A DNA stretch of 64,000 nucleotides from Massilia sp. BJB1822 (GTDB taxonomy: Bacteria; Pseudomonadota; Gammaproteobacteria; Burkholderiales; Burkholderiaceae_D), in NCBI RefSeq assembly GCF_013369485.1, contig NZ_JABWEB010000002.1, positions 186,001 to 250,000 of the forward strand, given 5' to 3'. A program made the position numbers and the translations under genes. The notes under the pieces are model-generated. The model ran no database searches and was not told where the DNA came from. It saw nothing but the letters and a program-made list of their open reading frames with translations. The stretch's first letter is position 1. Each line of letters starts with the position of its first letter. Shown piece after piece: positions 11,160 through 19,816 of the stretch.

Positions 11160-11176
11160 GCCAAAAATTATAGAAG

Positions 11177-11242
11177 AAAACCGGGGGCAACCCACGTTTT
11201 CCAGGCAATATTGCATGGAAAACGTGGCCTGTCCCCGGTTTT
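11177..11242. repeat. REP-like long imperfect palindrome
   Basis: Outer arms AAAACCGGGG / CCCCGGTTTT and inner arms CCACGTTTTCCA / TGGAAAACGTGG give a nearly complete 66-base hairpin in the gap between dadA and the HDOD gene. GGGGACAGGCCACG-type palindromes of this kind are known as dispersed REP-like elements in proteobacteria; no second copy occurs in this window. Confidence 0.7.
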
Positions 11243-11266
11243 GTCACCGGTTTGCCGCGCCGCTGC

Positions 11267-12556
11267 TTAAGCGTTGACCAGTTCGGGACGGCTGCTGCCG
11301 CTTTCTTGACGATAGCGGCTGACCGAGAGGTCGTCGGCGCGGATGGCCGGGCGCTGGGCCGAGATCAGGTCGGCCAGCAACTGGGCCGAGCCGCAGGACA
11401 TGGTCCAGCCCAGGGTGCCGTGGCCGGTGTTGGTGAACAGGTTGCGCAGGCCGGTGCGGCCGACCACGGGCGTGCCGTCCGGGGTCATCGGACGCAGGCC
11501 GGTCCAGAAGGTGGCTTCGGCCGTGTTGCCGGCGCCGGGGAAGAGGTCGTTGACCACCATCTCCAGCGTTTCGCGGCGGCGCGGGTTCAGGTCCAGGTTG
11601 AAGCCGGCGATTTCGGCCATGCCGCCGACGCGGATGCGGTCGTCGAAACGGGTGACGGCGATCTTGTAGGTTTCGTCCAGGATGGTCGAGGCGGGCGCCT
11701 TGCCGCCATCGACGATGGGCACGGTGATCGAATAGCCTTTCAGCGGATAGACCGGGATCTCGACCAGGGGCTTGAGGAAGGCCGTCGAGTAGGCGCCCAG
11801 TGCCACCACGAAGCTGTCGCCCGTCACCAGCTCGGCGCCGCAGCGCACGCCCTTGACTTCATCGCCGCTCATGGCCAGGTTGCCGATATCGACGTTGTAG
11901 CGGAATTTGACGCCCAGTTCTTCGGCCATCGCGGTCAGGCGGGTGGTGAACAGCTGGCAGTCGCCGGTTTCATCATTGGGCAGGCGCAGGCCGCCGGCCA
12001 GCTTGTGGCGCGAGGCGGCCAGGCCGGGTTCGGCGCCGACCAGCTGTTCGGGCGTCAGCAGCTCGTAGGGCACGCCGGTTTCTTCCAGCACCTGGATATC
12101 CTTGGCAGCATCGTCCAGCTGTTTCTGGGTGCGGAACAGCTGGGTCGTGCCTTGCTGGCGGCCTTCGTATTCGATGCCGGTGGCGGCGCGCAGTACTTTA
12201 AAGCAGTCGCGGCTGTACTCGGCCAGGCGTACCATGCGTTCTTTATTGACGGCATAGCTGGCGGCATTGCAGTTGCGCAGCATCTGCCACATCCACTGCA
12301 GCTGGAACAGGGTGCCGTCCGGGGTGATCGAGAGTGGGGCGTGGCGCTGCAGCATCCACTTCATCGCTTTCAGCGGGATGCCGGGCGCGGCCCAGGGCGA
12401 GGCGTAGCCGGGGGAAATCTGGCCGGCATTGGCGAAACTGGTTTCCAGGGCGGGACCGGGCTGGCGGTCCAGTACGGTGACTTCGTGGCCGGCCTTGGCC
12501 AGATAGTAGGCGGTGGTTACGCCGATGACGCCACTTCCAAGAACGACGACGCGCAT
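11267..12556 (-). CDS. dadA: D-amino acid dehydrogenase small subunit
   Basis: 429-aa FAD-dependent D-amino acid dehydrogenase, a membrane-associated enzyme that oxidises D-amino acids (classically D-alanine) to 2-oxo acids and passes electrons to quinone. Seen: N-terminal dinucleotide site [41 protein letters not shown] typical for DadA, and the C-terminal [14 protein letters not shown] and [16 protein letters not shown] blocks. Length matches the family (about 430). A divergent Lrp-type regulator 103 bp away fits the common dadA-dadR arrangement. No alanine racemase gene follows. Confidence 0.93.
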   Translation of the reverse strand: MRVVVLGSGVIGVTTAYYLAKAGHEVTVLDRQPGPALETSFANAGQISPGYASPWAAPGIPLKAMKWMLQRHAPLSITPDGTLFQLQWMWQMLRNCNAASYAVNKERMVRLAEYSRDCFKVLRAATGIEYEGRQQGTTQLFRTQKQLDDAAKDIQVLEETGVPYELLTPEQLVGAEPGLAASRHKLAGGLRLPNDETGDCQLFTTRLTAMAEELGVKFRYNVDIGNLAMSGDEVKGVRCGAELVTGDSFVVALGAYSTAFLKPLVEIPVYPLKGYSITVPIVDGGKAPASTILDETYKIAVTRFDDRIRVGGMAEIAGFNLDLNPRRRETLEMVVNDLFPGAGNTAEATFWTGLRPMTPDGTPVVGRTGLRNLFTNTGHGTLGWTMSCGSAQLLADLISAQRPAIRADDLSVSRYRQESGSSRPELVNA

Positions 12557-12659
12557 GTCTCTTCCTATATATTAATTACTTGTGCGGGGATTTTTACTAT
12601 GATAAGTTTGTTTCTCCAGTGTTTGTTACCATAAAACTAGTGATATTCATTAATAAATC

Positions 12660-13154
12660 ATGAGAACACAAAAGGAATCCGTGCGCGGCCTGGACAAGCT
12701 GGACCGCAAGATTCTGCGCATCCTGCAAGAGGATGGGCGGATCTCGATGAAGGATCTGAGCGAGCAGGTTGGCCTGTCGATCACGCCGGCCATCGAGCGC
12801 GTCAAGCGCATGGAGCGCGATGGGGTGATTACCGGCTACCATGCCCGCATCAGTCCGCCTGCCCTGGGGGCGACCCTGCTGGTCTTCGTGGAAATCACGC
12901 TGAACCAGAAATCGGCCCTGGTGTTCGAACAGTTCCGGCGCGAGGTGCTGCGCATTCCCGAGGTGCAGGAATGCCATCTGGTGTCGGGCGATTTCGATTA
13001 TCTGATCAAGGCGCGCATCCGCGAGATGGCCGAGTACCGCAAGCTCTTGGGCGATATGCTGCTGAACCTGCCGGGCGCGGCCCAGTCCAAGAGTTATGTG
13101 GTGATGGAAGAGATCAAGGAAACCCTGGTGCTGTCGACTGAAGCGGCGCCCTGA
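12660..13154 (+). CDS. Lrp/AsnC-family transcriptional regulator, DadR-like
   Basis: 164-aa regulator with an N-terminal winged HTH (LDKLDRKILRILQEDG, then the recognition helix region SITPAIERVKRMERDGVI) and a C-terminal RAM ligand domain (LLVFVEITL, VQECHLVSGDFDYLIKARI). Family members form octamers and sense amino acids. Position and orientation opposite dadA suggest it controls dadA in response to alanine or another amino acid, as DadR/BkdR-type proteins do. The shared 103-bp intergenic region is AT-rich and probably holds both promoters. Confidence 0.9.
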   Translation: MRTQKESVRGLDKLDRKILRILQEDGRISMKDLSEQVGLSITPAIERVKRMERDGVITGYHARISPPALGATLLVFVEITLNQKSALVFEQFRREVLRIPEVQECHLVSGDFDYLIKARIREMAEYRKLLGDMLLNLPGAAQSKSYVVMEEIKETLVLSTEAAP

Positions 13155-13223
13155 GCCTTGCGCCGGATCAGCATGCCATAGGCGGGGGCGGCGCACTATA
13201 CTGGTTTCTACATGGAGCTTGCC

Positions 13224-13841
13224 ATGCCCGATTCCCGCGTCGACCCGGTAATGCACGAATCCGATATCAAGCTGTTGCGTAGTGAGGTGTCCGGCCTGGA
13301 CGAGCGCACCCGCGCCGAGATCCAGGCCGCGAAGGAGCGCGCCGAATACGAACATCGCTGCTTTATGGAACGTCTGGAGGCGCAAAATCAGCGCTGGGAG
13401 GAGCGGGACCGGCGTTTCGATGAGTACAAGAAAGCGCAAGAGAAGGAGCGCGAAAAATACGAGCAGGAGCAGGCCCGGAGGCGCGAGAAATATGAGCAGG
13501 AACAGGCGCTGCAGCGCGCGGAGCGCAAGAAAGAGTGGGAGCAGTCCGAGCAGGAACGCAAGAAAGCGTGGGAGAAGTACGAGCAGGAGCGCGATAAACG
13601 CAGCGCGGACTACAAGAAGGAGATCGACCAGCGTTTGGCAGCGCACCGGGAGGAGTCTGACCGGCTGCACCGCGAGCAAATGGAAGCCGGCAACAAGCTG
13701 CGCGCCGAAGAGCTGCGCGGGATGAAGGAACATATCTCCGCCCAGATCGCCATCCTGCGCGCCGATGTGTACCGCTCGATGTTCCTGCTGATGCTGGCCC
13801 AGCTCGGCTTCGCGCTGACCATCATTCATTTGCTGTCCTGA
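13224..13841 (+). CDS. Charged coiled-coil protein with C-terminal membrane anchor
   Basis: 205-aa protein of unknown function. Residues about 20-170 are an almost uninterrupted charged helix rich in Glu, Lys, Arg and Gln, with recurring blocks such as REKYEQEQ, RKKEWEQ and RKKAWEKYEQ, strongly predicting a long coiled coil. The last 25 residues (YRSMFLLMLAQLGFALTIIHLLS) form one TM helix, so the protein is probably tail-anchored with the coil in the cytoplasm. ATG 13224 has GGAG 6 bases upstream; ATG 13212 is also possible. A second protein with the same architecture lies at 35559-35978. Confidence 0.7.
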   Translation: MPDSRVDPVMHESDIKLLRSEVSGLDERTRAEIQAAKERAEYEHRCFMERLEAQNQRWEERDRRFDEYKKAQEKEREKYEQEQARRREKYEQEQALQRAERKKEWEQSEQERKKAWEKYEQERDKRSADYKKEIDQRLAAHREESDRLHREQMEAGNKLRAEELRGMKEHISAQIAILRADVYRSMFLLMLAQLGFALTIIHLLS

Positions 13842-13923
13842 ATTACTGTCCTGTACGGCCTTCCGCTTTTTCGCGATTCGGCTAGAATGCCAGAGACGCA
13901 TTCTGGAGCGAAAGGAGAAAGCT

Positions 13924-15519
13924 GTGAACAGCATCTTTGGCGCTACCGTTGCCAGCGCTGCCCCCGCCGCCGTTGCCGCCGTCCCCGAGCATGCGATCCA
14001 CATCCGCTCGTTGGACGAGTATCTGTGTTCCGACCTGGGTTTTCATGCCAGCCTGGCGCGCGCCGTCGGCGCCGTTGCCGCCGCCGATGGCACGCTCACC
14101 CTGGCCCAGTTTGCCGCCATTACCGATATCGCCGGCGAAGGCAAGGCTTCGGCCCTGTTTACCGCCGTGGTGCTGAACGCCATCGAGTCGGGCGTTACCG
14201 TGGAGTGGGCGCTCGGCACCTTGAGCCGCGCCAGCGCCGAGACCGACGCTGCTGCGCGCGACAGCGCCTTCGCCCTCGTCAAGCCCTTGCTGGCCCTGCA
14301 AGGCCAGCAGGCACGTCCGCTGGCCCACAAATTTGCGCGTGCCCTGAATCTGCGCCTACGCCCCGACCAGCTGTTCGGCCTGCCGCCCGAGGATGAGCGC
14401 CGCCTGCTGAACAATCTGGGGCGCCAGGCGCGCAAGCTGGTCATGGGACGCGGCCTGGTCGATGCGGTCGCCGATTTCGGCCGCAGCACCGGCCAGGCCG
14501 AGCTGCTCGACCATGCGCGCGGCTTCAAGGGCGGCATGCTGGACCAGCAGCAATTGCTGGCCCTGGTGCGCGAGGCGATTGCCGCCATCAGCGAGGGCAT
14601 CGCCGTCTACCAGGAGAACGCCGGCCCGCTGCTGGCCTGCGAGGCGGGCGCCTCGAGCCTGCTGATGGCGGCGTCCCAGCTCAAGCGCCAGGTGCAGCAG
14701 CGGCTGGCGCTGGTCGATTCCCGCGTCGCCTATGAACGCCGCATGCTGTGGCAGGATATCGACGACGTGGTGCACGACGCCGGCAATGCCATCGAGCTGG
14801 CCATCACCGAGCGCTTGCACACCGACCAGTGGAAGGATGGGGATGTGTGGGACAGCATCGCGCGCGACCAGTTCGGCCAGGAAATGGAGCGCCGCCTGGA
14901 CCGCGTGGTGCGGCGCAAGGAAGAGGCGCTGGAATTGCTGAACCAGGATCTGCGCCTGTTCCAGGCCGATATCCGCGGCGGCCAGTCGAATGCGCTGGAA
15001 CGCCAGCATCACGCTGCCCTGGCGCGCCTGATGCCGCGCCTGCGCATCGGCACGCGGCTGGCCAACCGGGTCGATACGGCCGCCAATGTCACGCTGATGG
15101 GCGGCGCGGTGGCGGCTGCCGGCACCGGCACGGCCTTGTATATCTTCGGCATGGCGGTGGTGCTGCCGGCCGTGGCGCCGGTGGCCCCCTTTGTCGGCGG
15201 TGCGGTGCTGCTGGCGGGGGCGTTCAAATGGCTGAACGACGGTGGACGGCGCAAGCGCTCGGAAATCCAGGATAAGCGCCGCGCCTTCGAGGAAGGCCTG
15301 CGCAAGCGCTTGAATGATGCCGACGCGGTCTTCTGCGCCCAGCTCGACCGCATTGCCGCCAGCTTCCACGAATCGGCGGTGCAACTGCTGACGCCGCTGT
15401 TGCTGGAGGCGGAGGCGGCGGGGCGGGTGCAGAGCATGCGCAAGCGCATCGCCGACAAGGTGATCAGCCAGTCGCGGGCCGCCATCAGCCAGCTGCAAGC
15501 AGACCTGGCCCGCGCCTGA
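13924..15519 (+). CDS. Large helical membrane protein with TerB-like N-terminus
   Basis: 531-aa protein I do not recognise. The GTG start at 13924 has AAGGAGA at good spacing. Residues about 40-140 resemble a TerB/DjlA-type helical bundle (RAVGAVAAADGTLTLAQF, with the AxADG pattern). The middle is long amphipathic helices, a hydrophobic hairpin at about 389-437 (GGAVAAAGTGTALYIFG, then APFVGGAVLLAGAFKW) is likely two TM segments, and the C-terminus is again helical and charged. The layout, helical stalk around a membrane hairpin, recalls dynamin-like or membrane-remodelling accessory proteins, but there is no GTPase domain. Function unknown. Confidence 0.65.
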   Translation: MNSIFGATVASAAPAAVAAVPEHAIHIRSLDEYLCSDLGFHASLARAVGAVAAADGTLTLAQFAAITDIAGEGKASALFTAVVLNAIESGVTVEWALGTLSRASAETDAAARDSAFALVKPLLALQGQQARPLAHKFARALNLRLRPDQLFGLPPEDERRLLNNLGRQARKLVMGRGLVDAVADFGRSTGQAELLDHARGFKGGMLDQQQLLALVREAIAAISEGIAVYQENAGPLLACEAGASSLLMAASQLKRQVQQRLALVDSRVAYERRMLWQDIDDVVHDAGNAIELAITERLHTDQWKDGDVWDSIARDQFGQEMERRLDRVVRRKEEALELLNQDLRLFQADIRGGQSNALERQHHAALARLMPRLRIGTRLANRVDTAANVTLMGGAVAAAGTGTALYIFGMAVVLPAVAPVAPFVGGAVLLAGAFKWLNDGGRRKRSEIQDKRRAFEEGLRKRLNDADAVFCAQLDRIAASFHESAVQLLTPLLLEAEAAGRVQSMRKRIADKVISQSRAAISQLQADLARA

Positions 15520-15577
15520 TAAGATGAGCTGCGCTGTCCGGCTGGTCCTGGCTGGAGCGCGAGCGGAAAGAACAAGA

Positions 15578-16417
15578 ATGATGAAGCGATCGCAGGGGCG
15601 AAACAAGGGGCGGTGCCATGGTGCCGGCGGGCGAGAGGCACGGTTGCGGCGGCTGGCGCCCGCGCTGCTCATGGCCATGGGACTTGTGCTGGCCTGGCCG
15701 GTCCAGGCCGCCGAAGACGGGCCGCCGCCGGTGCTGCCTTACCGGCCCTCGGTATCGAGTCCGGCCTCCCTGCCGGCGCCCGGCCAGCTGGAAATGGAAA
15801 TAGGCGGTCTGCGCTCGCGCGACGAGGGAACGCGCCGCGCCAGCCTGCCCATGCTGCTGAAGCTGGCGTTCAATGAAGACTGGGGCGTGCTGCTGGGCGG
15901 CGAAGCCTGGATCAGCGCCCGCGCGCCGGACAGCGGCCGCCAGCGCGGCGTCGGCGACCTGACGGCGACCCTGAAGCGCGCGCTGCGCCTGGACGAGGCC
16001 AGCGTGCTGGGCCTGGAATTGAGCGCCAAGGCGCCCACCGCGCGCGATGGCCTGGGCAGCGGCAAAAGCGATTACGGCTTGAACGGCATCTATAGCCGCG
16101 ACTTCGGCAGCCTGCATATGGATGCCAACCTGAACCTGCAGCGCCTGGGCCGGGTGGACGAGGGCGAGGGGCGGCTGCAGAAAGGCTTGTCGGCGTCCTT
16201 CTCCCTGCCCGTGGCCGAGCGCTGGGGCGCAACGGCGGAGCTGTCGGGCACGCAGCGCCATGGCGCCGGCACCACGGCCCAGCTGCTGCTGGCCGCCGCC
16301 TATACCCCGCATCCACGCCTGGCCTTCGATTTTGGCGTGGCCAAGGGACTGAATACGAGCAGCCAGGACTGGTCCCTGTTCGCGGGTGTGGTATTCCCGC
16401 TGGCAAATTTCCACTAA
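15578..16417 (+). CDS. Predicted outer membrane transporter-like protein
   Basis: 279-aa secreted protein with an Arg-rich N-region and signal peptide ending near PVQAAE, followed by beta-strand-rich sequence ending in NFH. The pattern (ELEMEIGG-like strand, LKLAFNEDWGVLLGGEAW, GVGDLTATLKRAL, TAQLLLAAAYTPHPRLAFDFGVAKGL) fits the MetA-pathway/transporter-type outer membrane barrel family. The ligand is unknown. The ATG at 15578 follows GGAAAG; the frame is open further upstream, but without an acceptable start. Confidence 0.6.
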   Translation: MMKRSQGRNKGRCHGAGGREARLRRLAPALLMAMGLVLAWPVQAAEDGPPPVLPYRPSVSSPASLPAPGQLEMEIGGLRSRDEGTRRASLPMLLKLAFNEDWGVLLGGEAWISARAPDSGRQRGVGDLTATLKRALRLDEASVLGLELSAKAPTARDGLGSGKSDYGLNGIYSRDFGSLHMDANLNLQRLGRVDEGEGRLQKGLSASFSLPVAERWGATAELSGTQRHGAGTTAQLLLAAAYTPHPRLAFDFGVAKGLNTSSQDWSLFAGVVFPLANFH

Positions 16418-16525
16418 GGAAGCTATGTGCGCTGGCGAACATACGGGCAGAAAGCGCTTTCGTTACAATGTCACCAGGGTGCACAGATGAGAACGCCCCC
16501 TGAACCAGCCATTTGTAAGATAGCC

Positions 16526-17002
16526 ATGAAGACCCTGATCCTCGCCGCCAGCCTGCTGGCCGCCATTTCTGCCGCACCGGCCGCCAGCGCCGCCGATGTG
16601 GGCGTGTCCATCAATATCGGCCAACCCGGCTTTTACGGCCGCATCGATATCGGCAATATGCCGCCGCCGCCCGTGCTGTACGCCCAGCCCGTCATCATCC
16701 AGCGCCCCGTGCGGGTGATCCGCGAGCCGCTGTACCTGCGCGTGCCGCCCGGCCATGCCAAGCACTGGGGCAAGCATTGCGGCCGTTACAACGCCTGCGG
16801 CCGCCAGGTCTATTTCGTGCGCGACGACTGGTATCTGAACGATTACGCGCCGCGCTACCGCAACGAACACCACCATGAGTACCGCGAGGAGCGGCACTAT
16901 GAGCCGGAGCATGGCCACGGCCACGGTCACGGCAAGGGCCACGATAAACACGATAAGCACGAAGATAAGCACAACCGGGGCCACGGCAAGCATCGCGACT
17001 AA
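16526..17002 (+). CDS. Secreted protein with His-rich C-terminal tail
   Basis: 158-aa periplasmic or secreted protein with a clear signal peptide (MKTLILAASLLAAISAAP, cleavage near ASAAD). The middle is Pro-rich (PPPPVLYAQPVIIQRP), then a conserved-looking block with three cysteines (HCGRYNACGRQVYFV). The last 45 residues are extremely rich in His, Lys, Asp and Glu (HGHGHGKGHDKHDKH and similar), suggesting binding of Ni, Zn or Cu. Function unknown; metal storage or buffering is a guess. The ATG at 16526 is chosen because it opens the signal peptide. Confidence 0.7.
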   Translation: MKTLILAASLLAAISAAPAASAADVGVSINIGQPGFYGRIDIGNMPPPPVLYAQPVIIQRPVRVIREPLYLRVPPGHAKHWGKHCGRYNACGRQVYFVRDDWYLNDYAPRYRNEHHHEYREERHYEPEHGHGHGHGKGHDKHDKHEDKHNRGHGKHRD

Positions 17003-17046
17003 AGTCGATGCCGCCGCCATGGCCACCCACACGAAAGGAGCAAGGT

Positions 17047-18345
17047 TTGCATAGCAAGTTTGTGATCGTTGGGGGCGGGGCAGGCGGCCTGGAACTGGCC
17101 TGCAAGTTGGGGCGCAAGCTTGGCCCCGGTCAGGTGATGCTGGTGGATAGCCGGCTTTACCATATCTGGAAACCCTCGCTGCACGAGGTGGCGGCGGGCA
17201 CCCTGGACATCCACCAGGAAGGCCTGTCCTACCAGATGCTGGCGCATGACAACCACTTCACCTATGTTTACGGCCCGCTGACGGCGCTCGATGCCGCCAG
17301 CCGCAGCTTGACCGTGGGCGCCATCGATGGCGAGCACGGCGAGACCATCCTGCCGCAACGGCAGATCGGCTACGACGCCATGGTGCTGGCCGTGGGCAGC
17401 ACCTCGAATTACTTCGGCGTGCCAGGCGCGGCCGAACACACGATTTCCCTCAATGCCACCGAAGATGCGGAACGCTTCCGCCTGACCCTGCTCAAGCTGC
17501 TGGTCAAGGCCGAGCTGGAAAAGGCCAGCCGCGCGCGCAGCGGCGTGGACGTGGTGATCATCGGTGGCGGCGCTACCGGCGTCGAGCTGGCGGCCGAGCT
17601 GCGCGAGGCGAGCGGCGTGTATGCCACGTATGGCTCTGGCCAGCTCGATCCGCTCAAGGACGTACGCATCACCCTGCTCGAAGGCGCGCCGCGCATCCTG
17701 GCGCCGCTGCCGGAGCGGGTGTCTTCGGCTGCGCTCAAGCTGCTGCTGCAGCGCGCCATCACGGTGGCGACCGATACCCGCGTCACTGCCATCACGGACG
17801 AGAAAGTGACGGTGCAGGGCGGGCAGGAATACGCGGCCGATATCGTGGTCTGGGCGGCCGGCATCAAGGCGCCGTCCTTCCTCGGCGCGCTGGGCCTGCC
17901 GCTGGCCAAGGGCGGGCAGATCGAAGTCGGCGGCGACCTGGCGGTGCCGGGCTTCCCGAATATCTATGCGCTGGGCGACTGCGCCCATTGCGTCGGCGCC
18001 GACGGCAAGCCGGTGCCGCCGCGCGCCCAGGCGGCCCACCAGCAGGCCGACTATCTGCTGGACACGTTTGTGCGCCAGGCCGAGGGCCGGCCGCCGCCAG
18101 CGGCGCCGTATGCCTACCGCGATTACGGTTCCCTGGTCTCGTTCGGCCCATCCACCTCGGTGGGCAGCCTGATGGGTTCGCTCAAAGGCTTGAACTGGTT
18201 CGTGGAAGGCATGTTTGCGCGGCTGATGTACGTCAGCCTGCACCTGCTGCACCACCAGGCCGTGCTGGGCACGGTGCGCACCGGCGTGCTGGCGCTGGCG
18301 CGCTTCCTGATCAAGCGCAGCACGCCGCTGGTCAAGCTGCACTAG
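17047..18345 (+). CDS. ndh: Type II NADH dehydrogenase (NDH-2)
   Basis: 432-aa FAD-dependent NADH:quinone oxidoreductase that does not pump protons, peripheral on the inner membrane. Seen: FAD site KFVIVGGGAGGLELACKLG at the very N-terminus, a second nucleotide site VVIIGGGATGVELAAEL (NADH), WAAGIKAPSFLG, and IYALGDCAHC near residue 305, with a C-terminal amphipathic part for membrane binding. The probable start is TTG 17047, preceded by AAAGGAG (17034-17040) and beginning directly at the FAD fold; no ATG fits. It stands alone in its direction and is followed by a convergent kinase gene. Confidence 0.92.
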   Translation: MHSKFVIVGGGAGGLELACKLGRKLGPGQVMLVDSRLYHIWKPSLHEVAAGTLDIHQEGLSYQMLAHDNHFTYVYGPLTALDAASRSLTVGAIDGEHGETILPQRQIGYDAMVLAVGSTSNYFGVPGAAEHTISLNATEDAERFRLTLLKLLVKAELEKASRARSGVDVVIIGGGATGVELAAELREASGVYATYGSGQLDPLKDVRITLLEGAPRILAPLPERVSSAALKLLLQRAITVATDTRVTAITDEKVTVQGGQEYAADIVVWAAGIKAPSFLGALGLPLAKGGQIEVGGDLAVPGFPNIYALGDCAHCVGADGKPVPPRAQAAHQQADYLLDTFVRQAEGRPPPAAPYAYRDYGSLVSFGPSTSVGSLMGSLKGLNWFVEGMFARLMYVSLHLLHHQAVLGTVRTGVLALARFLIKRSTPLVKLH

Positions 18346-18373
18346 CGGCGGCGCGGGACGGTGCCGGCGGCTC

Positions 18374-19078
18374 TCAGACGGCCGGCGCCGGTTTCGGCAG
18401 GATCACGGTCAGGCAGGCGCCGGGGCCGGGCGTGGCGGCCAGCAGGCTCAGGCTGCCGCCCAGGTAGAGGGCGCGTTCGCGCAGGGCGCGCAGGCTGTAG
18501 CGGGCCGCGCCGGCGTCCTGGCCCGGCAGCGGGCCGACGCCGTTGTCGCGCACGGTCAGCATGATCTGCTCATCGTTATCGTCCACGATCACATCGATTT
18601 CGCTGGCCTGGGCATGGGCCAGCACATTGCGCAAGCCTTCTTCGAGCGCGCGCAACAGCACCACGCTATGGCCGCGCGGACACATCGGCTCTTCCTCGGG
18701 CAGGCTGCAGCGCGCCGTCAGCTGGTGCTGCAGGCCGAACTGCTCGACCAGCTCGCCCAGGGCCACGCGCACGCCGAGAAATTCCAGCTTGTCGTTCCAC
18801 AGCTTATGCTGCATCTGGCGGTTGGTGTCGATGATGGCGTGCAGCAGATTCTTCATCTGCGCCGCCCGGTCCAGCAGGGCGGGTTCCTGCGGCAGCTTGG
18901 CCGCCAGCAGGCCCAGGTGCATGGTCAGGGCGGTCAGCGAGGAGCCCATGCTGTCGTGCAGCTGGCGCGCCAGCAAGCGCCTTTCATTATCCCAGCAAGT
19001 GTGGACGTGGCCCAGCAGTTCGCGCAGCTCCGCCACATCGGCGCTCTCCGGGGGGAGGGGGGGTACCGGTAAGGACAT
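18374..19078 (-). CDS. Soluble NarL-type sensor histidine kinase (HisKA_3)
   Basis: 234-aa kinase without TM segments. The H box RRLLARQLHDSMGSSLTAL matches the HisKA_3 dimerisation domain of NarX/UhpB/DegS kinases. The ATPase domain follows: ALEEGLRNVLAHAQAS (N box) and VRDNGVGPLP (G1), then YSLRALRERALYLGGSL, typical for this class. There is no sensor domain, and no LuxR-type response regulator lies nearby, so it is an orphan that must receive input from another protein. The start at ATG 19078 (MSLPVPP) is likely; upstream codons look non-coding. Confidence 0.85.
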   Translation of the reverse strand: MSLPVPPLPPESADVAELRELLGHVHTCWDNERRLLARQLHDSMGSSLTALTMHLGLLAAKLPQEPALLDRAAQMKNLLHAIIDTNRQMQHKLWNDKLEFLGVRVALGELVEQFGLQHQLTARCSLPEEEPMCPRGHSVVLLRALEEGLRNVLAHAQASEIDVIVDDNDEQIMLTVRDNGVGPLPGQDAGAARYSLRALRERALYLGGSLSLLAATPGPGACLTVILPKPAPAV

Positions 19079-19241
19079 AGGTCTCAAGAATAGTGGAGGT
19101 GAGTCCGGTTTGTTGTTATGGCGCGATGATACCTGAGGTTGGAAAGCAATGTCGCACTGGCGCAATAGTTAGTCCGCGCACATACGGCGCCGGTCGGAAC
19201 TGGGAAGCTGGGCGCTCTTTCCACCGTTTCCGGGAGTTTCT

Positions 19242-19754
19242 ATGAGCGCCGCCGCCAAACAGCAGGACGTCCTGAGCCTGCTCAAGCAAGATCACGCCAA
19301 TGTGAAAGCCATGTTCCAGCAGTACGAAGAATTGGGCGACCGGGCCTTCGCCAGCAAGAAAAAGCTGGCCGAGGAAATTTGCCTGGAGTTGACGCGCCAC
19401 GCCACGGCTGAGGAAGAGATTTTCTACCCGGCCCTACGCGCCGCCGCGCGCGAGAACGAGGATTTGATCGACGAGGCCACCGTGGAGCATGCGTCGGCCA
19501 AGGAGCTGATTGCCCAGATCATGGAGGCTGACCCGCACGACGAGCTGTATGACGCCAAGCTCAAGGTGCTCAGCGAATACATCCTGCACCACGTCAAGGA
19601 GGAGGAGGGTGAAATCTTCCCCAGCGCCAAGCGGGCCGGGGTGGATCTGCAGGCGCTGGGCCAGCAGGTGGCGGCGCGCAAGGAGGAAATCGATTTTGTC
19701 CCGCCGCGTCCGCTGCCCGGCGAAGCTCTGCAGCGCGGCCGGCCCCACGCGTGA
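19242..19754 (+). CDS. Hemerythrin-like (HHE) cation-binding protein
   Basis: 170-aa cytoplasmic four-helix bundle with a di-iron site. Candidate ligands: His18 ([10 protein letters not shown]), His53 with Glu57 ([13 protein letters not shown]), His83 (VEHASAKEL), His116/117 and a Glu in [14 protein letters not shown]. These proteins bind O2 or NO, or protect against iron and nitrosative stress. The Shine-Dalgarno region GGGAG precedes the ATG. It is divergent from the orphan kinase, but a functional link is not shown. Confidence 0.9.
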   Translation: MSAAAKQQDVLSLLKQDHANVKAMFQQYEELGDRAFASKKKLAEEICLELTRHATAEEEIFYPALRAAARENEDLIDEATVEHASAKELIAQIMEADPHDELYDAKLKVLSEYILHHVKEEEGEIFPSAKRAGVDLQALGQQVAARKEEIDFVPPRPLPGEALQRGRPHA

Positions 19755-19816
19755 CGCCGGGGGGGGCGGCGGCCTTGGCCATCGGGCTGAGGCTGCGCGC
19801 CGCCGTGCCGCGCCGG

